64,000 bases of DNA from Anaerolineaceae bacterium UBA1363 (GCA_002306055.1 DBRR01000021.1:1-64000), one strand, 5' to 3'; positions 7,657 through 15,728 are shown, numbered from the stretch's first letter. Numbers and translations: made by a program. Notes: generated by a model from the sequence alone, not told the origin.

Positions 7657-8880
7657 ATGTACACAATTGAGACATCTCTTCAAGTTCCAGAACACATCGC
7701 CCAGGGGTTATCAAGCGGAACCTACGAACGGGTTGGCGGTGTGATACGTGAAGCGAAGTCAAAACATATAGTTACCTGGTTGCGCGAGGGATACAATAGA
7801 AGTGAATCTGGCGTATCAAATGCTTTGTTACCTTCCCACTCGAGCATGATATCCAATTCCATGAATCTGGCGCTTTCCACCGTTAGCGCGGTAACTAGCA
7901 CCTTAAATCTAGCGGTTTCAACAATGGGATTTGTAATCATTTTAAATCGCTTGGGTGTCATAGAACAACAACTCGGACAAGCTCAAGAAGTATTTCAGAA
8001 ACTCGATTATAAGATCGATATATCTTTTTATGCCAACTTTCGGGCGGCGCTTGATTTAGCAATTAATGCTTTCACGATGTCTAATTCTGAGTCCCGGAAA
8101 ATGAGCGCAATGCAAGCCATTAATCGTTTTCTGGAAGCTGAACAACATTATGCCAAACTCACAGATATAGAAATTGCATGTGGTAGTTCAGTAGCTGATG
8201 AATATTTATCAACCTTATGTCTTGCCTATGTTACTGAAGCACGGTGCTATTTGGAGTTAGAGGAGATTGAAACCGCTCGTCGTCGTTTGCAAGAAGGCAC
8301 AGCTAAACTTCGACCGTTTTTTGAAAAGCATATCAACACTTTACTGACCTCAAATCCAGCCGCCTATTTACACCCAAGCCTAAAGGAACAGGTTGGATTG
8401 AAACGCCTGACCAGAGTTTATCAATGGCTGGTACCTGAGTTAGATGAAGGCGATGTTTTTGAAATGCAACGAGAAAATATATTCAGATTAGCTCAAAACC
8501 CCGAAGCGTGGACGAATTCCCTCCCACAAGCGATTCGCATATCTAAAGGCGGCACTCCCATCCCAACAAATGTGTTTGATGGTTTAGCCAAACAATCAAA
8601 AAAGTTTATAGGCGCCTTACCCTCAATGTCCAAATTAAAAACAGGTTCTTCAGAAACAGCAACCCTCTCTCTTGAAGCAGCGGCTTTTGGCCAATTACCA
8701 GCGGCGATGGCATTGATGGAAGCGATGATTGAAGATGATAACCGTTTGACAATGTATGAGTCGGAAATTGAGATGATTCATCAATTGGGGATAAGTTTTC
8801 ATGAATGGCAGCAGTTAGCGCCTTCAATCCCGGCTCAAGGAAATGGATCGGATTTGATTTACATTACTGTATCGCAGTAA
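7657..8880 (+). CDS. Protein of unknown function with a central hydrophobic segment
   Basis: A 407-residue protein I do not recognise. The N-terminal 55 residues are polar. A serine/alanine-rich hydrophobic stretch at about 65-100 (SAVTSTLNLAVSTMGFVIIL) could span or insert in a membrane. It is followed by a coiled-coil-like LGVIEQQLGQAQEVFQKLDYK, then a long helical region resembling TPR-type helical pairs (DEYLSTLCLAYVTEARCYLE). There is no signal peptide. Start ATG has TGGAGAAC upstream. The gene is clearly AT-richer than its neighbours and lies between two copies of a 38-bp repeat, suggesting horizontal gain. A hydrophobic hairpin followed by a helical bundle occurs in some effector and conflict-system proteins; that is speculation. 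Confidence 0.7.
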   Translation: MYTIETSLQVPEHIAQGLSSGTYERVGGVIREAKSKHIVTWLREGYNRSESGVSNALLPSHSSMISNSMNLALSTVSAVTSTLNLAVSTMGFVIILNRLGVIEQQLGQAQEVFQKLDYKIDISFYANFRAALDLAINAFTMSNSESRKMSAMQAINRFLEAEQHYAKLTDIEIACGSSVADEYLSTLCLAYVTEARCYLELEEIETARRRLQEGTAKLRPFFEKHINTLLTSNPAAYLHPSLKEQVGLKRLTRVYQWLVPELDEGDVFEMQRENIFRLAQNPEAWTNSLPQAIRISKGGTPIPTNVFDGLAKQSKKFIGALPSMSKLKTGSSETATLSLEAAAFGQLPAAMALMEAMIEDDNRLTMYESEIEMIHQLGISFHEWQQLAPSIPAQGNGSDLIYITVSQ

Positions 8881-9019
8881 ATGAAACAAATTACAGTAGT
8901 GTGTAAATACCAAAATTTTTCTAGCACGAGACTTAGCTACATCTGCAACTAATATCGTTTTAAGGTCGTCCAAAGGGGTACAAATTCCGCCCGGTGATGC
9001 AGAATTAGAAACTGTGTGA

Positions 9020-9057
9020 ATGTAAATGCAAACCGCCTTCCAGAGATGGGGGGCGGT
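9020..9057 (+). repeat. 38-bp direct repeat, copy 2 (degenerate terminator)
   Basis: This copy keeps the stem of the terminator at 7468-7501 (ACCGCCTTCC with GGGGGGCGGT) but lacks the run of T after it, having CAATTTAT instead. Three substitutions separate it from copy 1. It lies 140 bp downstream of the AT-rich gene at 7657-8880; the gap between them holds no other gene that I can see. Confidence 0.85.
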
Positions 9058-9143
9058 CAATTTATATTGGGGGATATAACTTTTCTTGTTATATACATAA
9101 GCAGAAAATAATTGAGAGACAATAGTTAGATTAAGCGGGAAAA

Positions 9144-9848
9144 ATGATAATTGACACGAGTTTCAATTTTTACTCCGATTCAAAGGGTCGCGACCCTGAC
9201 AGCGCCAGTCCAACACTTCGGAATTATCACAAAATGTTATGGAGCAAGCCTTTACCAAATGGCAACATCCTAGAATTGCGCGATGATAAAAAAGGCGCTT
9301 ATCTTTATCACAAGTCAGAACTTGGAGAATTCTTTTTAGGCAGCGACGCGATAACACACTCGTATAAAAATCAAAAACGGAAGAAGTGGCTCACAGAACA
9401 AATTCCAAATGAAGTAAATGAGCTTTTTGATACGGGTTCTACCATTGGGGCATATATTATCTTTCCAAATAACAGAATTGATGGAAAGCACACCATCAAC
9501 CAAGCTCGCGGAATCAACAGCCTAATTGATGATCGGTTTGATTTAACTTTGGAATGTATCCGTCTCTTCTATTCTGGGAAAAAGAGTCCACTTTATAACA
9601 CTCTATTGAGATACCGAAAATTTTTCAATCTGTTCGGTGATTTTATGGGATACGTCCATTTCTTCTTCCTTGAAGATCTGATTAATGAAAACAATCGCAT
9701 CAAATTCTATTTGCCTTTTGATAACTTCAAAGCTCGTCCGTTGTTTTCTGATGTCAGCCAATATCTTTTATACAAAGAGAGGGTGGTTACCTTCATCCAG
9801 GCAAGAAACAAACGAATAGAGAATTATCAAAAAAGTGAACTGGGATGA
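9144..9848 (+). CDS. Uncharacterised protein, DUF6994-like
   Basis: A 234-residue protein beginning MIIDTSFNFYSDSKGRDPDS, then SPTLRNYHKMLWSKPLPNG. This N-terminal pattern resembles a small family of bacterial proteins of unknown function that I remember as DUF6994; the match is from memory and should be treated as tentative. There are no membrane helices or signal peptide, and the middle and C-terminus are rich in aromatic and basic residues. It is AT-rich (many AAA, TTT and AAT codons), unlike the flanking core genes but like the preceding gene. No strong Shine-Dalgarno precedes the ATG. A perfect 11-bp inverted repeat follows the gene. Confidence 0.6.
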   Translation: MIIDTSFNFYSDSKGRDPDSASPTLRNYHKMLWSKPLPNGNILELRDDKKGAYLYHKSELGEFFLGSDAITHSYKNQKRKKWLTEQIPNEVNELFDTGSTIGAYIIFPNNRIDGKHTINQARGINSLIDDRFDLTLECIRLFYSGKKSPLYNTLLRYRKFFNLFGDFMGYVHFFFLEDLINENNRIKFYLPFDNFKARPLFSDVSQYLLYKERVVTFIQARNKRIENYQKSELG

Positions 9849-9911
9849 GTATATCCCAAGCTTATTGCAAGCTTATTCCCTCGGATCCGGGTGTTTTTTA
9901 AGCAAATATAA

Positions 9912-9950
9912 AAACAACCGGATGGCACTTGTTGTACTCTCCGGTTGTTT
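9912..9950. terminator. Inverted-repeat terminator between convergent genes
   Basis: AAACAACCGGA (9912-9922) and TCCGGTTGTTT (9940-9950) are perfect complements, separated by 17 bases. T-rich flanks on either strand allow it to serve the plus-strand gene ending at 9848 and the minus-strand lipoprotein gene ending at 9996. Confidence 0.65.
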
Positions 9951-9995
9951 CTAAGGATCTAACTTAGTCGGACTAAGGTGGATGGTCCTTGGATG

Positions 9996-11411
9996 TTATG
10001 GGGTGATCAATGGTTCAAATCGCAGGAAATCATAGTAAGCATCAAACTCGTCTTCCGGATGCCAATAATCTCCTCCACCAGCATTCAAAAAGAGCTTGTC
10101 ACCAGCCGCGTATCCTTCGGTTTTTCCCAGGTAGATCCAATCCACACCATTTTCTGAATAATAGAAGGTATATTTCAAACCTGCCATGTCAAGCCGCAAG
10201 TGAACCGGACCTGAAAAACGGATTTGATCAGAAAATTCTATTTCTCTTGACCAAGAGCAACTGTCGTCAAAACATGCCCGGGCATATACGGAACGTCCAC
10301 TATCGCCTTCAAGGGTTATGCCTAATTCTATTGTGTAACCTTCAGTCTCATAGGAATCGGGTGTAAGACCCATACTAACGCTTTGATTTTCACGGTACAT
10401 GTCGCCATCCACACGGGTGATGATGGAGATGTTTGTGTGAGTCAGTGGATAGATGAAGATGTTCTTTGGTGTGTAGTTTTCGTAATCAAAATCCTGGTAA
10501 CGTCCGGATATGTGCAGCCAACCTGGTTTGCTGGTCAGGTCCCAGCGGGTGGGATCTGCGCGTTCAACACGCATACCAAGTGGAAGTCCAGCTGATTCTT
10601 CAAATTGGGTCCCCATTTGCTCCAGGATGGGTCTCAATGCCATTGAGGTTGCCTGTAGGGCTTCTTGCTGCTTTTGCTCTTCAAGCGCAGTCTGGGTTGC
10701 TTGGGTGATTGCCTGCTGTGTGCTTGTGTAAGCCGCCTGAGTAGCGCTCTCCGCCATTTGGGTGCTCTCTTGTTGCCGTTCCAAAGCCTGATTGGTTGCC
10801 TGCTGTAGGGTTTGGTAGGCTTCTTGCGTCTTCTGCTGCATATACTGATAAGCTTCGTTTGTTTCAGATACTGCGACTTCCGTCCGTTCCCGGTTGTATT
10901 CTTCCGCCCTGGCGGTTTCAGTTGGATTGGGGAGGATTTCGCTTGTGTCAATGACATAGGTAATGATAAGGATCCGACCTGGTTCAAGGTCTTTTATTCC
11001 ATACGAGCGTCGATATTGATCGATTTTGCTGGTCGAAAGGCTCTCGATCGATAATAAAAGCAATTGGGCATCTTTTTTCCATACTTCAGCAGGCGTAGAG
11101 GATTCATTCCGCCAACCCCCATTAATGAGTTGCTCTTCTAAATCAGAGTATATTGTTGCATACTCTTCATCACTCATTCTCAAGTCCAAGGTGTTCTTAT
11201 AGAGGGTGAACTCGTATCCAAAATTGTCCGCCACCAAACTCTCAGCGTCAGTCGGACTAATTGAAATAACTGTTGCCTTTTTATACACAGGGAAAGTGCT
11301 TAATTTGGGTTCAACTTGCATTACGGGGTTTGCTGTAGTGGCGCATGCCTGAGTTGTTAGAAGGATAATGAGGATACACGATAATGCGATGAAAACCGAC
11401 TTTTTATTCAT
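9996..11411 (-). CDS. Lipoprotein with Q/A/T-rich coiled coil and C-terminal beta-sandwich
   Basis: A 471-residue exported lipoprotein. The N-terminus is MNKKSV plus a hydrophobic run and the lipobox TTQAC, so Cys 23 should be lipid-modified and the protein tethered outside the membrane. Residues about 175-255 form a low-complexity coiled coil with repeated ATQ/QQATNQAL/TQAAYTSTQQAI units. The last 190 residues look like a concanavalin-like (DUF1349/LamG-type) beta-sandwich: WLHISGRYQDFDYENYTP, then FYYSENGVDWIYLGKTEGY near the end. Such domains often bind glycans. Start ATG is preceded by GAGGAGG. The exact ligand is unknown. Confidence 0.75.
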   Translation of the reverse strand: MNKKSVFIALSCILIILLTTQACATTANPVMQVEPKLSTFPVYKKATVISISPTDAESLVADNFGYEFTLYKNTLDLRMSDEEYATIYSDLEEQLINGGWRNESSTPAEVWKKDAQLLLLSIESLSTSKIDQYRRSYGIKDLEPGRILIITYVIDTSEILPNPTETARAEEYNRERTEVAVSETNEAYQYMQQKTQEAYQTLQQATNQALERQQESTQMAESATQAAYTSTQQAITQATQTALEEQKQQEALQATSMALRPILEQMGTQFEESAGLPLGMRVERADPTRWDLTSKPGWLHISGRYQDFDYENYTPKNIFIYPLTHTNISIITRVDGDMYRENQSVSMGLTPDSYETEGYTIELGITLEGDSGRSVYARACFDDSCSWSREIEFSDQIRFSGPVHLRLDMAGLKYTFYYSENGVDWIYLGKTEGYAAGDKLFLNAGGGDYWHPEDEFDAYYDFLRFEPLITP

Positions 11412-11666
11412 AACTCCTCCTCTATGCTAAAAAATCTTTGACCTTATAATTAATACCATATATTAGTTTTTTGGATTAATAAATATCTCAATCGCAAACA
11501 AACCTCCTCGGGCAATCCTGAGGGAAGACGTACTGCCGATATAGCCTTATTGCGTCACTGGAGGAAATAATTCAAACCATAGTATTCTGCGTTTCCGCAT
11601 TTTCCGGATCAAATTGCGCACTATCAACTTCATGTGCGGTAGGTATGTAATCTGAGAACAAAACAT

Positions 11667-12333
11667 CCGTTGTCCGCATCGCTTTCATACTGCTGTTGGC
11701 AATTTTTTTCCTTGCTTCCAATACTTATTTTGAGGCGATGGAACTGGTAGGAAGCCTGGGTAATGGCAGCGCTATTTATTCTGAGCTTCATTGTCAGCCA
11801 TCCCATCGCGACTAGCAAGACTCCCGACATCCTCAAGGAGCGTGCAAATTAAGCAGCCCAAGGCAACACCCAAGCCTGGGATAAGTGGCTTTCGCCGGCA
11901 GTGGCATTTGGAAGTGTCTTCATCCTGCTGGCAGCTGGATTGGATGATCTATTTGGTTGGTCTCCAGATCTTGCTTTGGGTTTGGACTTGATTAGTCTTA
12001 CACTCATCGTGATTGGGGACATTCTGGGCTCCTATGCCTTTGTTGAGAACGCCTTTTTCTGGAACTGTATGCCTGCAGCCAGAACGTGGTTAGACCGTTA
12101 TTACAAGCGGTCCTTACGGCTCGGTGCGGAACCCCGGTTACTTGGGCAGTTTGATCGCCAGTCTCGGCATGCCGTTGTTGCTCGATTCGCTTTTGACTTT
12201 CTTGGCTATGGTCATTTTTGGGTTTTTCTTCGTCCTGCAAACCCTTCTTGAAGATCACTTCCTTCTGGAAAACCTGGCTGGCTACACCAATTATGCAAAA
12301 GAAGTCCGCTACCGCTTGTTTCCTGGGGTCTAG
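11667..12333 (+). pseudogene. Decayed isoprenylcysteine carboxyl methyltransferase-like gene
   Basis: Membrane-methyltransferase sequence can be followed through broken frames. Helix-like RIAFILLLAIFFLAS comes first, then WEAWVMAALFILSFIVSHPI. Next are SPAVAFGSVFILLAAGLDDL and ISLTLIVIGDILGSYAFVEN. The family signature follows as VITSGPYGSVRNPGYLGSL, then a C-terminal LAGYTNYAKEVRYRLFPGV. In-frame stops occur at 11748 (TAG), 11850 (TAA) and 12091 (TAG), and the frame changes near 11715 and near 12059. With three stops and at least two shifts it cannot make the full protein. The family methylates prenyl-cysteine in eukaryotes; bacterial homologues are integral membrane methyltransferases of unknown substrate. 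Confidence 0.8.
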
Positions 12334-12413
12334 TGAAATCTGATTTGGCGGTTGGTGTTACTGATGTCTTTACTCACTGACAGTTAGCACCGTAATGTCA
12401 GGGCCATGTACGA

Positions 12414-12419
12414 TATAAT
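12414..12419 (+). promoter_or_regulatory. -10-like TATAAT before the candidate selenoprotein gene
   Basis: An exact TATAAT lies 25 bp before the ATG at 12445. No clear -35 is found at 16-18 bp, so the call rests on one hexamer. Confidence 0.4.
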
Positions 12420-12444
12420 CTTCATACTTTGGAAAGGAGATCCT

Positions 12445-12918
12445 ATGCTGCGCGTATCGCTCAATCAACCTGCCCCCAATTTCACCCTCCCGGATTTTTC
12501 AGGGAAGGATTTCACTCTGGCTGATCTAAAGGGTCAGAAAAATGTGCTGCTGGTGTTCAACCGCGCCTTTACCTGACCATTCTGCCAAAAGCATATGGCG
12601 CAGTTGCGTCAAGACTATTCTGAATTTGTTTCCCGCGACGTTACAGTCGTAGTCGTTGGTCCCGAAAACGCCCAGGAATTCATTGCCTACTGGCAAAAAG
12701 AAAACCTGCCCTTCATTGGGCTTCCCGACCCAAAAGCCAGCGTATTGAAATTGTATGGGCAGGAAGTGAACCTTTTCAAGCTGGGCCGTATGCCCGCCCA
12801 AGTGTTGATCGATAAAGAAGGCATCGCGAGGTTTGTCCACTATGGGCACAGCATGAGCGATATCCCCAGCAACCAGGAGATTTTGGCATTGGTGGATGAA
12901 ATCAACGAGCCGAAATAG
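12445..12918 (+). CDS. Peroxiredoxin-like (AhpC/TSA) protein, probable selenoprotein
   Basis: Read through one in-frame TGA at 12574-12576, the frame gives 157 residues with full thioredoxin-fold layout: NQPAPNFTLPDFSGKDFTL, then VLLVFNRAFT-U-PFCQKHMAQLR. Later come DVTVVVVGPENAQEF, LPFIGLPDPKASVLKLYG and MPAQVLIDKEGIARFVHYGH. The TGA is codon 44 and sits where the family has the catalytic Cys of its T-C-x-x-C or W-C-P-x-C motif; Cys 47 is kept. Start ATG has AAGGAG at ideal spacing. Downstream sequence shows no other damage, and a hairpin fitting a bacterial SECIS starts 20 bases after the TGA. Likely role: thiol-dependent peroxide reduction. The alternative is a point nonsense mutation (TGC or TGT to TGA). 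Confidence 0.75.
12596..12611 (+). promoter_or_regulatory. Candidate bacterial SECIS hairpin
   Basis: TGGCGC (12596-12601) pairs with GCGTCA (12606-12611) around the loop AGTT, with five Watson-Crick pairs and one G-U. The loop begins 25 nt after the TGA and has G in its second position. Both match the usual description of bacterial SECIS elements (loop 16-37 nt from UGA, G among the first two loop bases). ATA and TAT flanks (12593-12595, 12616-12618) could extend the stem past a four-base bulge. Confidence 0.55.
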
Positions 12919-13070
12919 CGTTTTGCTGAAGTAACACAACTGAAAAAACGGGACTTGTAAATGGTTGTGATCGTTCTGAATTCATCTTTTAAAGAGGGAA
13001 TTTGGCGATGTGCATTTATGATGAAGTACCAAAGCAACTTTGGGGCCGCATTGAACAGTGAGTGTAGGCA

Positions 13071-14165
13071 ATGACCGGCTTGGAACCAGAAAGCTTTTTA
13101 TTCGTTGGAGGCGAGTTTTACTACGACGACCAGTGGAAAACTGATCTGCCAAGCTTCCCTACTGAGGGGACAATCTTTTTGAATGGTGGCAGAGCTTGCC
13201 TGACGGTCATCTGTGATTACCTACGCGACCATGGTATCTGCCGGGTGCTTTTGCCGGCATATCTTTGCCCAACCATCGTCGACACGTTTGAATCGTGCAG
13301 TTTGAGTTGCGATTACTACAACGTTCTCCCATCTTTCACAATAGACACCCATGACCTAAAACACCACCTCCGCGAAAAGCAGGCGGTATATTTCATCAAC
13401 TACTTTGGCTTCTCCCCCAGCCCTTCCATCTTGAATTACTTGTCTGAGCTACAGCGTACCGGAAGAATCGTGATCGAGGATAACGCCCAGGCGGGATTTT
13501 TGACACACGTCACCGGTGATTTTGCGTTTAACAGTATGCGCAAACTCTGCCCTTTCGATGGCGGCTACCTGAAAACATCCTACGACATCGAGCCCTACCT
13601 GGCAGCCTACACAGGCAGAGAAAACCGCCGTCTGCCGCTTATACGTCAATACCGCAGCCAGTTGAGAGACTATTTGTTTCGAGATATTGGCGATCGTGAG
13701 TCGCTTGAGGCACTCTTTGCGCTGTCCGAGTCGTATTACGCGAAGGATGGGGTGGTTCTGGGGGATGAGCAGGAGCGCCAACAGATTGAACATCTCGATT
13801 GGTCAGCGATTAAACAGGTTCGCCGCCAAAACTACACCAAGCTCTTGAGGTCAATTGCCGGAATTGGTGCAATCTCACCGATCTTTCCTGCTCTGCAGCC
13901 TGAGAATATGCCTTTGGGCTTGCCTGTCTACGTCCGCAATGGTTTGCGGGACGCATTGAATGATTATTTGGGTGAGAACGGGATTGGTCTGACCATCCAT
14001 TGGGAAGATCTGGTCTCCGATCCCCGGCTCAACGGCAACGCGCTGGCGGTGGAGATGACCCGGAACATCCTTACCCTGGCGATCGACCAATACACCAGCC
14101 AGAAGCAGTTGGAGTTTCTTTCGCAAAAATTGGCTGACTTCGCTACAGCGGTAAGCCTTTGTTAA
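13071..14165 (+). CDS. DegT/DnrJ/EryC1-like PLP-dependent aminotransferase-family protein
   Basis: A 364-residue protein with the fold-type I layout of sugar aminotransferases. FLNGGRACLTVICDYLRDHG is the substrate and phosphate-binding start, and VLLPAYLCPTIVDTF follows. VIEDNAQAG (about residue 137) contains the Asp that holds the pyridine nitrogen. FNSMRKLCPFDGGYL (about residues 148-162) offers a Lys as Schiff-base residue, in the RK-xx-P-DGG pattern seen in divergent DegT proteins. The C-terminal QYTSQKQLEFLSQKL stretch is also common in this group. It stands alone and is followed by a strong terminator, so no pathway context is visible. The start ATG has a poor ribosome site, and an earlier start is not available in frame. 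Confidence 0.7.
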   Translation: MTGLEPESFLFVGGEFYYDDQWKTDLPSFPTEGTIFLNGGRACLTVICDYLRDHGICRVLLPAYLCPTIVDTFESCSLSCDYYNVLPSFTIDTHDLKHHLREKQAVYFINYFGFSPSPSILNYLSELQRTGRIVIEDNAQAGFLTHVTGDFAFNSMRKLCPFDGGYLKTSYDIEPYLAAYTGRENRRLPLIRQYRSQLRDYLFRDIGDRESLEALFALSESYYAKDGVVLGDEQERQQIEHLDWSAIKQVRRQNYTKLLRSIAGIGAISPIFPALQPENMPLGLPVYVRNGLRDALNDYLGENGIGLTIHWEDLVSDPRLNGNALAVEMTRNILTLAIDQYTSQKQLEFLSQKLADFATAVSLC

Positions 14166-14234
14166 TCCTGCGGGTATGCACAATCAACCATTAATTGACC
14201 GTAATTAGCTGACTGACACTGATGAACCCACAAT

Positions 14235-14277
14235 AAAAAATAGAGGCTGTCCTTTTCTTGGACAGCCTCTATTTTTT
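14235..14277. terminator. Strong bidirectional terminator
   Basis: An 18-bp perfect stem (14235-14252 with 14260-14277) encloses the loop TTTTCTT. A-rich and T-rich ends give a U tract on both strands. It lies between the convergent genes ending at 14165 and 14289. Confidence 0.95.
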
Positions 14278-14288
14278 ATTCTCAAAAG

Positions 14289-15701
14289 CTAAGGTAAGGT
14301 ATTGTTCGCAGCAAAATCATCTCCCAGCACCACCACGATGTGGGTTGTGGCATTGGGGTCATAGGCATACGTAATCCGGTATGGCTCAGTCACTGCCAGG
14401 AAATCAACCAGGTAATGCAGGGTATAGGGTTTGGCACCGTAAAACGTGATGGTGGTGTAGGTGGTATAAGCGGCATTGCCCTGTTCAACCACGTTGATGC
14501 CCTGCCCTTTGAGGTATTCTGCCGTTCTCTCAGCCAGACCCGGGGTGCTTGAGCCGTTCAGAATTGAAACCGCCGCGCCTTCCTCTGCCAGGACGTTCAG
14601 CAGGGTGGCAGGGTCCTGTACATCAATTGCCCCTCCTCCCCCAAAAATGCGGTCGCGAAGTTCGCGAATGCGGTCAGGGATCGGGCGTAAGATTGCCAAT
14701 CCGTCCGGGGAAGTACCAGATGAGACATCCTGCCAACCAATGGCAGCACTATAGATCTGGTCGCGCGGAATGTCATTGAGCACTTTGACCCCAAGCTGAA
14801 TGATTTGGTCTAGGGTCAGATTGGTGCGGATGCCCTCGGAGAGGCTGGCATAGAGTTCTGGCGCGCGCTGGATCAGCTTGGGAAGCATATTGAAGTCCAG
14901 GATGCGATCGCGAATCGCCAGGATAACCTGCTGCTGACGCTGCGAGCGCGAAATATCTCCACCAGTTGGTTCGCGGTAACGCACATACGCCAGCGCCAGA
15001 TCGCCTGGAAGCGTATAGGTGCCCGGTTCCAGCCACTGCGAGAATTGAGTGTCAACGATGTTCAACTGCACTCTCTCTGTCGAGGTGATCTTAACGCCAT
15101 CAATTAGATCTATAAATTTAACAAATGCCTCAAAATCAATCTGGGCATAATAGTGAACAGGCACACCGAGCAGGTTTTCAACGGTCTTTGCGGCCAGCGC
15201 AGGACCGCCGCCAGGCAATTGGTAACTTTCTCCGATGCTGTAAGCGGTGTTGATTTTGCCGTAATCCGAGCCAGGTATCTTCACCCACAGGTCGCGCGGA
15301 ATGGAGAGCATACCAGCGGTGTTGTTGACCGGATCAAGGGTGAAAAGGATCATAGTGTCCGTCAGCGGGTTGGCGGCATCAGGACTGCGGGCGTCAATGC
15401 CCATTACCAGGATGTTGACGCGGGTTTTGCCATCCCATGCCTCGGGCATGGTGAACGTGTCAAGCGGCGGAGAGGTGGGGGATGGGGTGATCCCGGGTTC
15501 AATGGTAGCATTTGGGTCAGCTGTTGGCTCGTTCAGGAGCGGTGCGCCGCCAGGATTGAAGATCGTCGCTTTGGCAACAAAATCACTGGTGAAGCCGAAG
15601 AGGAAGTATCCACCAATCAAACCCAAAGCGATCAATACGATAACCGTAGTTAAAGACTTCCCATGGGGAAGTTCCCATTTTTTCTTTTCTTTATTGTCCA
15701 T
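14289..15701 (-). CDS. LytR-CpsA-Psr family ligase with LytR_C domain
   Basis: A 470-residue envelope protein. A short basic N-terminus precedes one membrane helix (about residues 17-39, VIVLIALGLIGGYFLFGF), then a Thr/Pro-rich linker. The LCP catalytic domain has VNILVMGIDARSPDAANPLT, TDTMILFTLDP, LSIPRDLWVKIPGSDYGKIN and YVRYREPTGGDISRSQRQQ; the Arg and Asp residues in these motifs bind the polyprenyl pyrophosphate. The C-terminal 90 residues (VSILNGSSTPGLAERTAEYL) are a LytR_C domain. LCP enzymes transfer lipid-linked glycans such as teichoic acids or capsule to the cell wall, so this is a possible last step for the polymer made by the 24-54 kb cluster. It is probably co-transcribed with the small zinc-ribbon gene 27 bases upstream. 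Confidence 0.92.
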   Translation of the reverse strand: MDNKEKKKWELPHGKSLTTVIVLIALGLIGGYFLFGFTSDFVAKATIFNPGGAPLLNEPTADPNATIEPGITPSPTSPPLDTFTMPEAWDGKTRVNILVMGIDARSPDAANPLTDTMILFTLDPVNNTAGMLSIPRDLWVKIPGSDYGKINTAYSIGESYQLPGGGPALAAKTVENLLGVPVHYYAQIDFEAFVKFIDLIDGVKITSTERVQLNIVDTQFSQWLEPGTYTLPGDLALAYVRYREPTGGDISRSQRQQQVILAIRDRILDFNMLPKLIQRAPELYASLSEGIRTNLTLDQIIQLGVKVLNDIPRDQIYSAAIGWQDVSSGTSPDGLAILRPIPDRIRELRDRIFGGGGAIDVQDPATLLNVLAEEGAAVSILNGSSTPGLAERTAEYLKGQGINVVEQGNAAYTTYTTITFYGAKPYTLHYLVDFLAVTEPYRITYAYDPNATTHIVVVLGDDFAANNTLP

Positions 15702-15728
15702 AAGTCCTTTTAATAGGCACGCTTTCGC

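Noticed and set aside
12961..13070. Small frames between the peroxiredoxin and the DegT-like gene
   Set aside because: A 37-codon frame from 12961 and a 17-codon frame from 13008 lack family features; treated as spacer.
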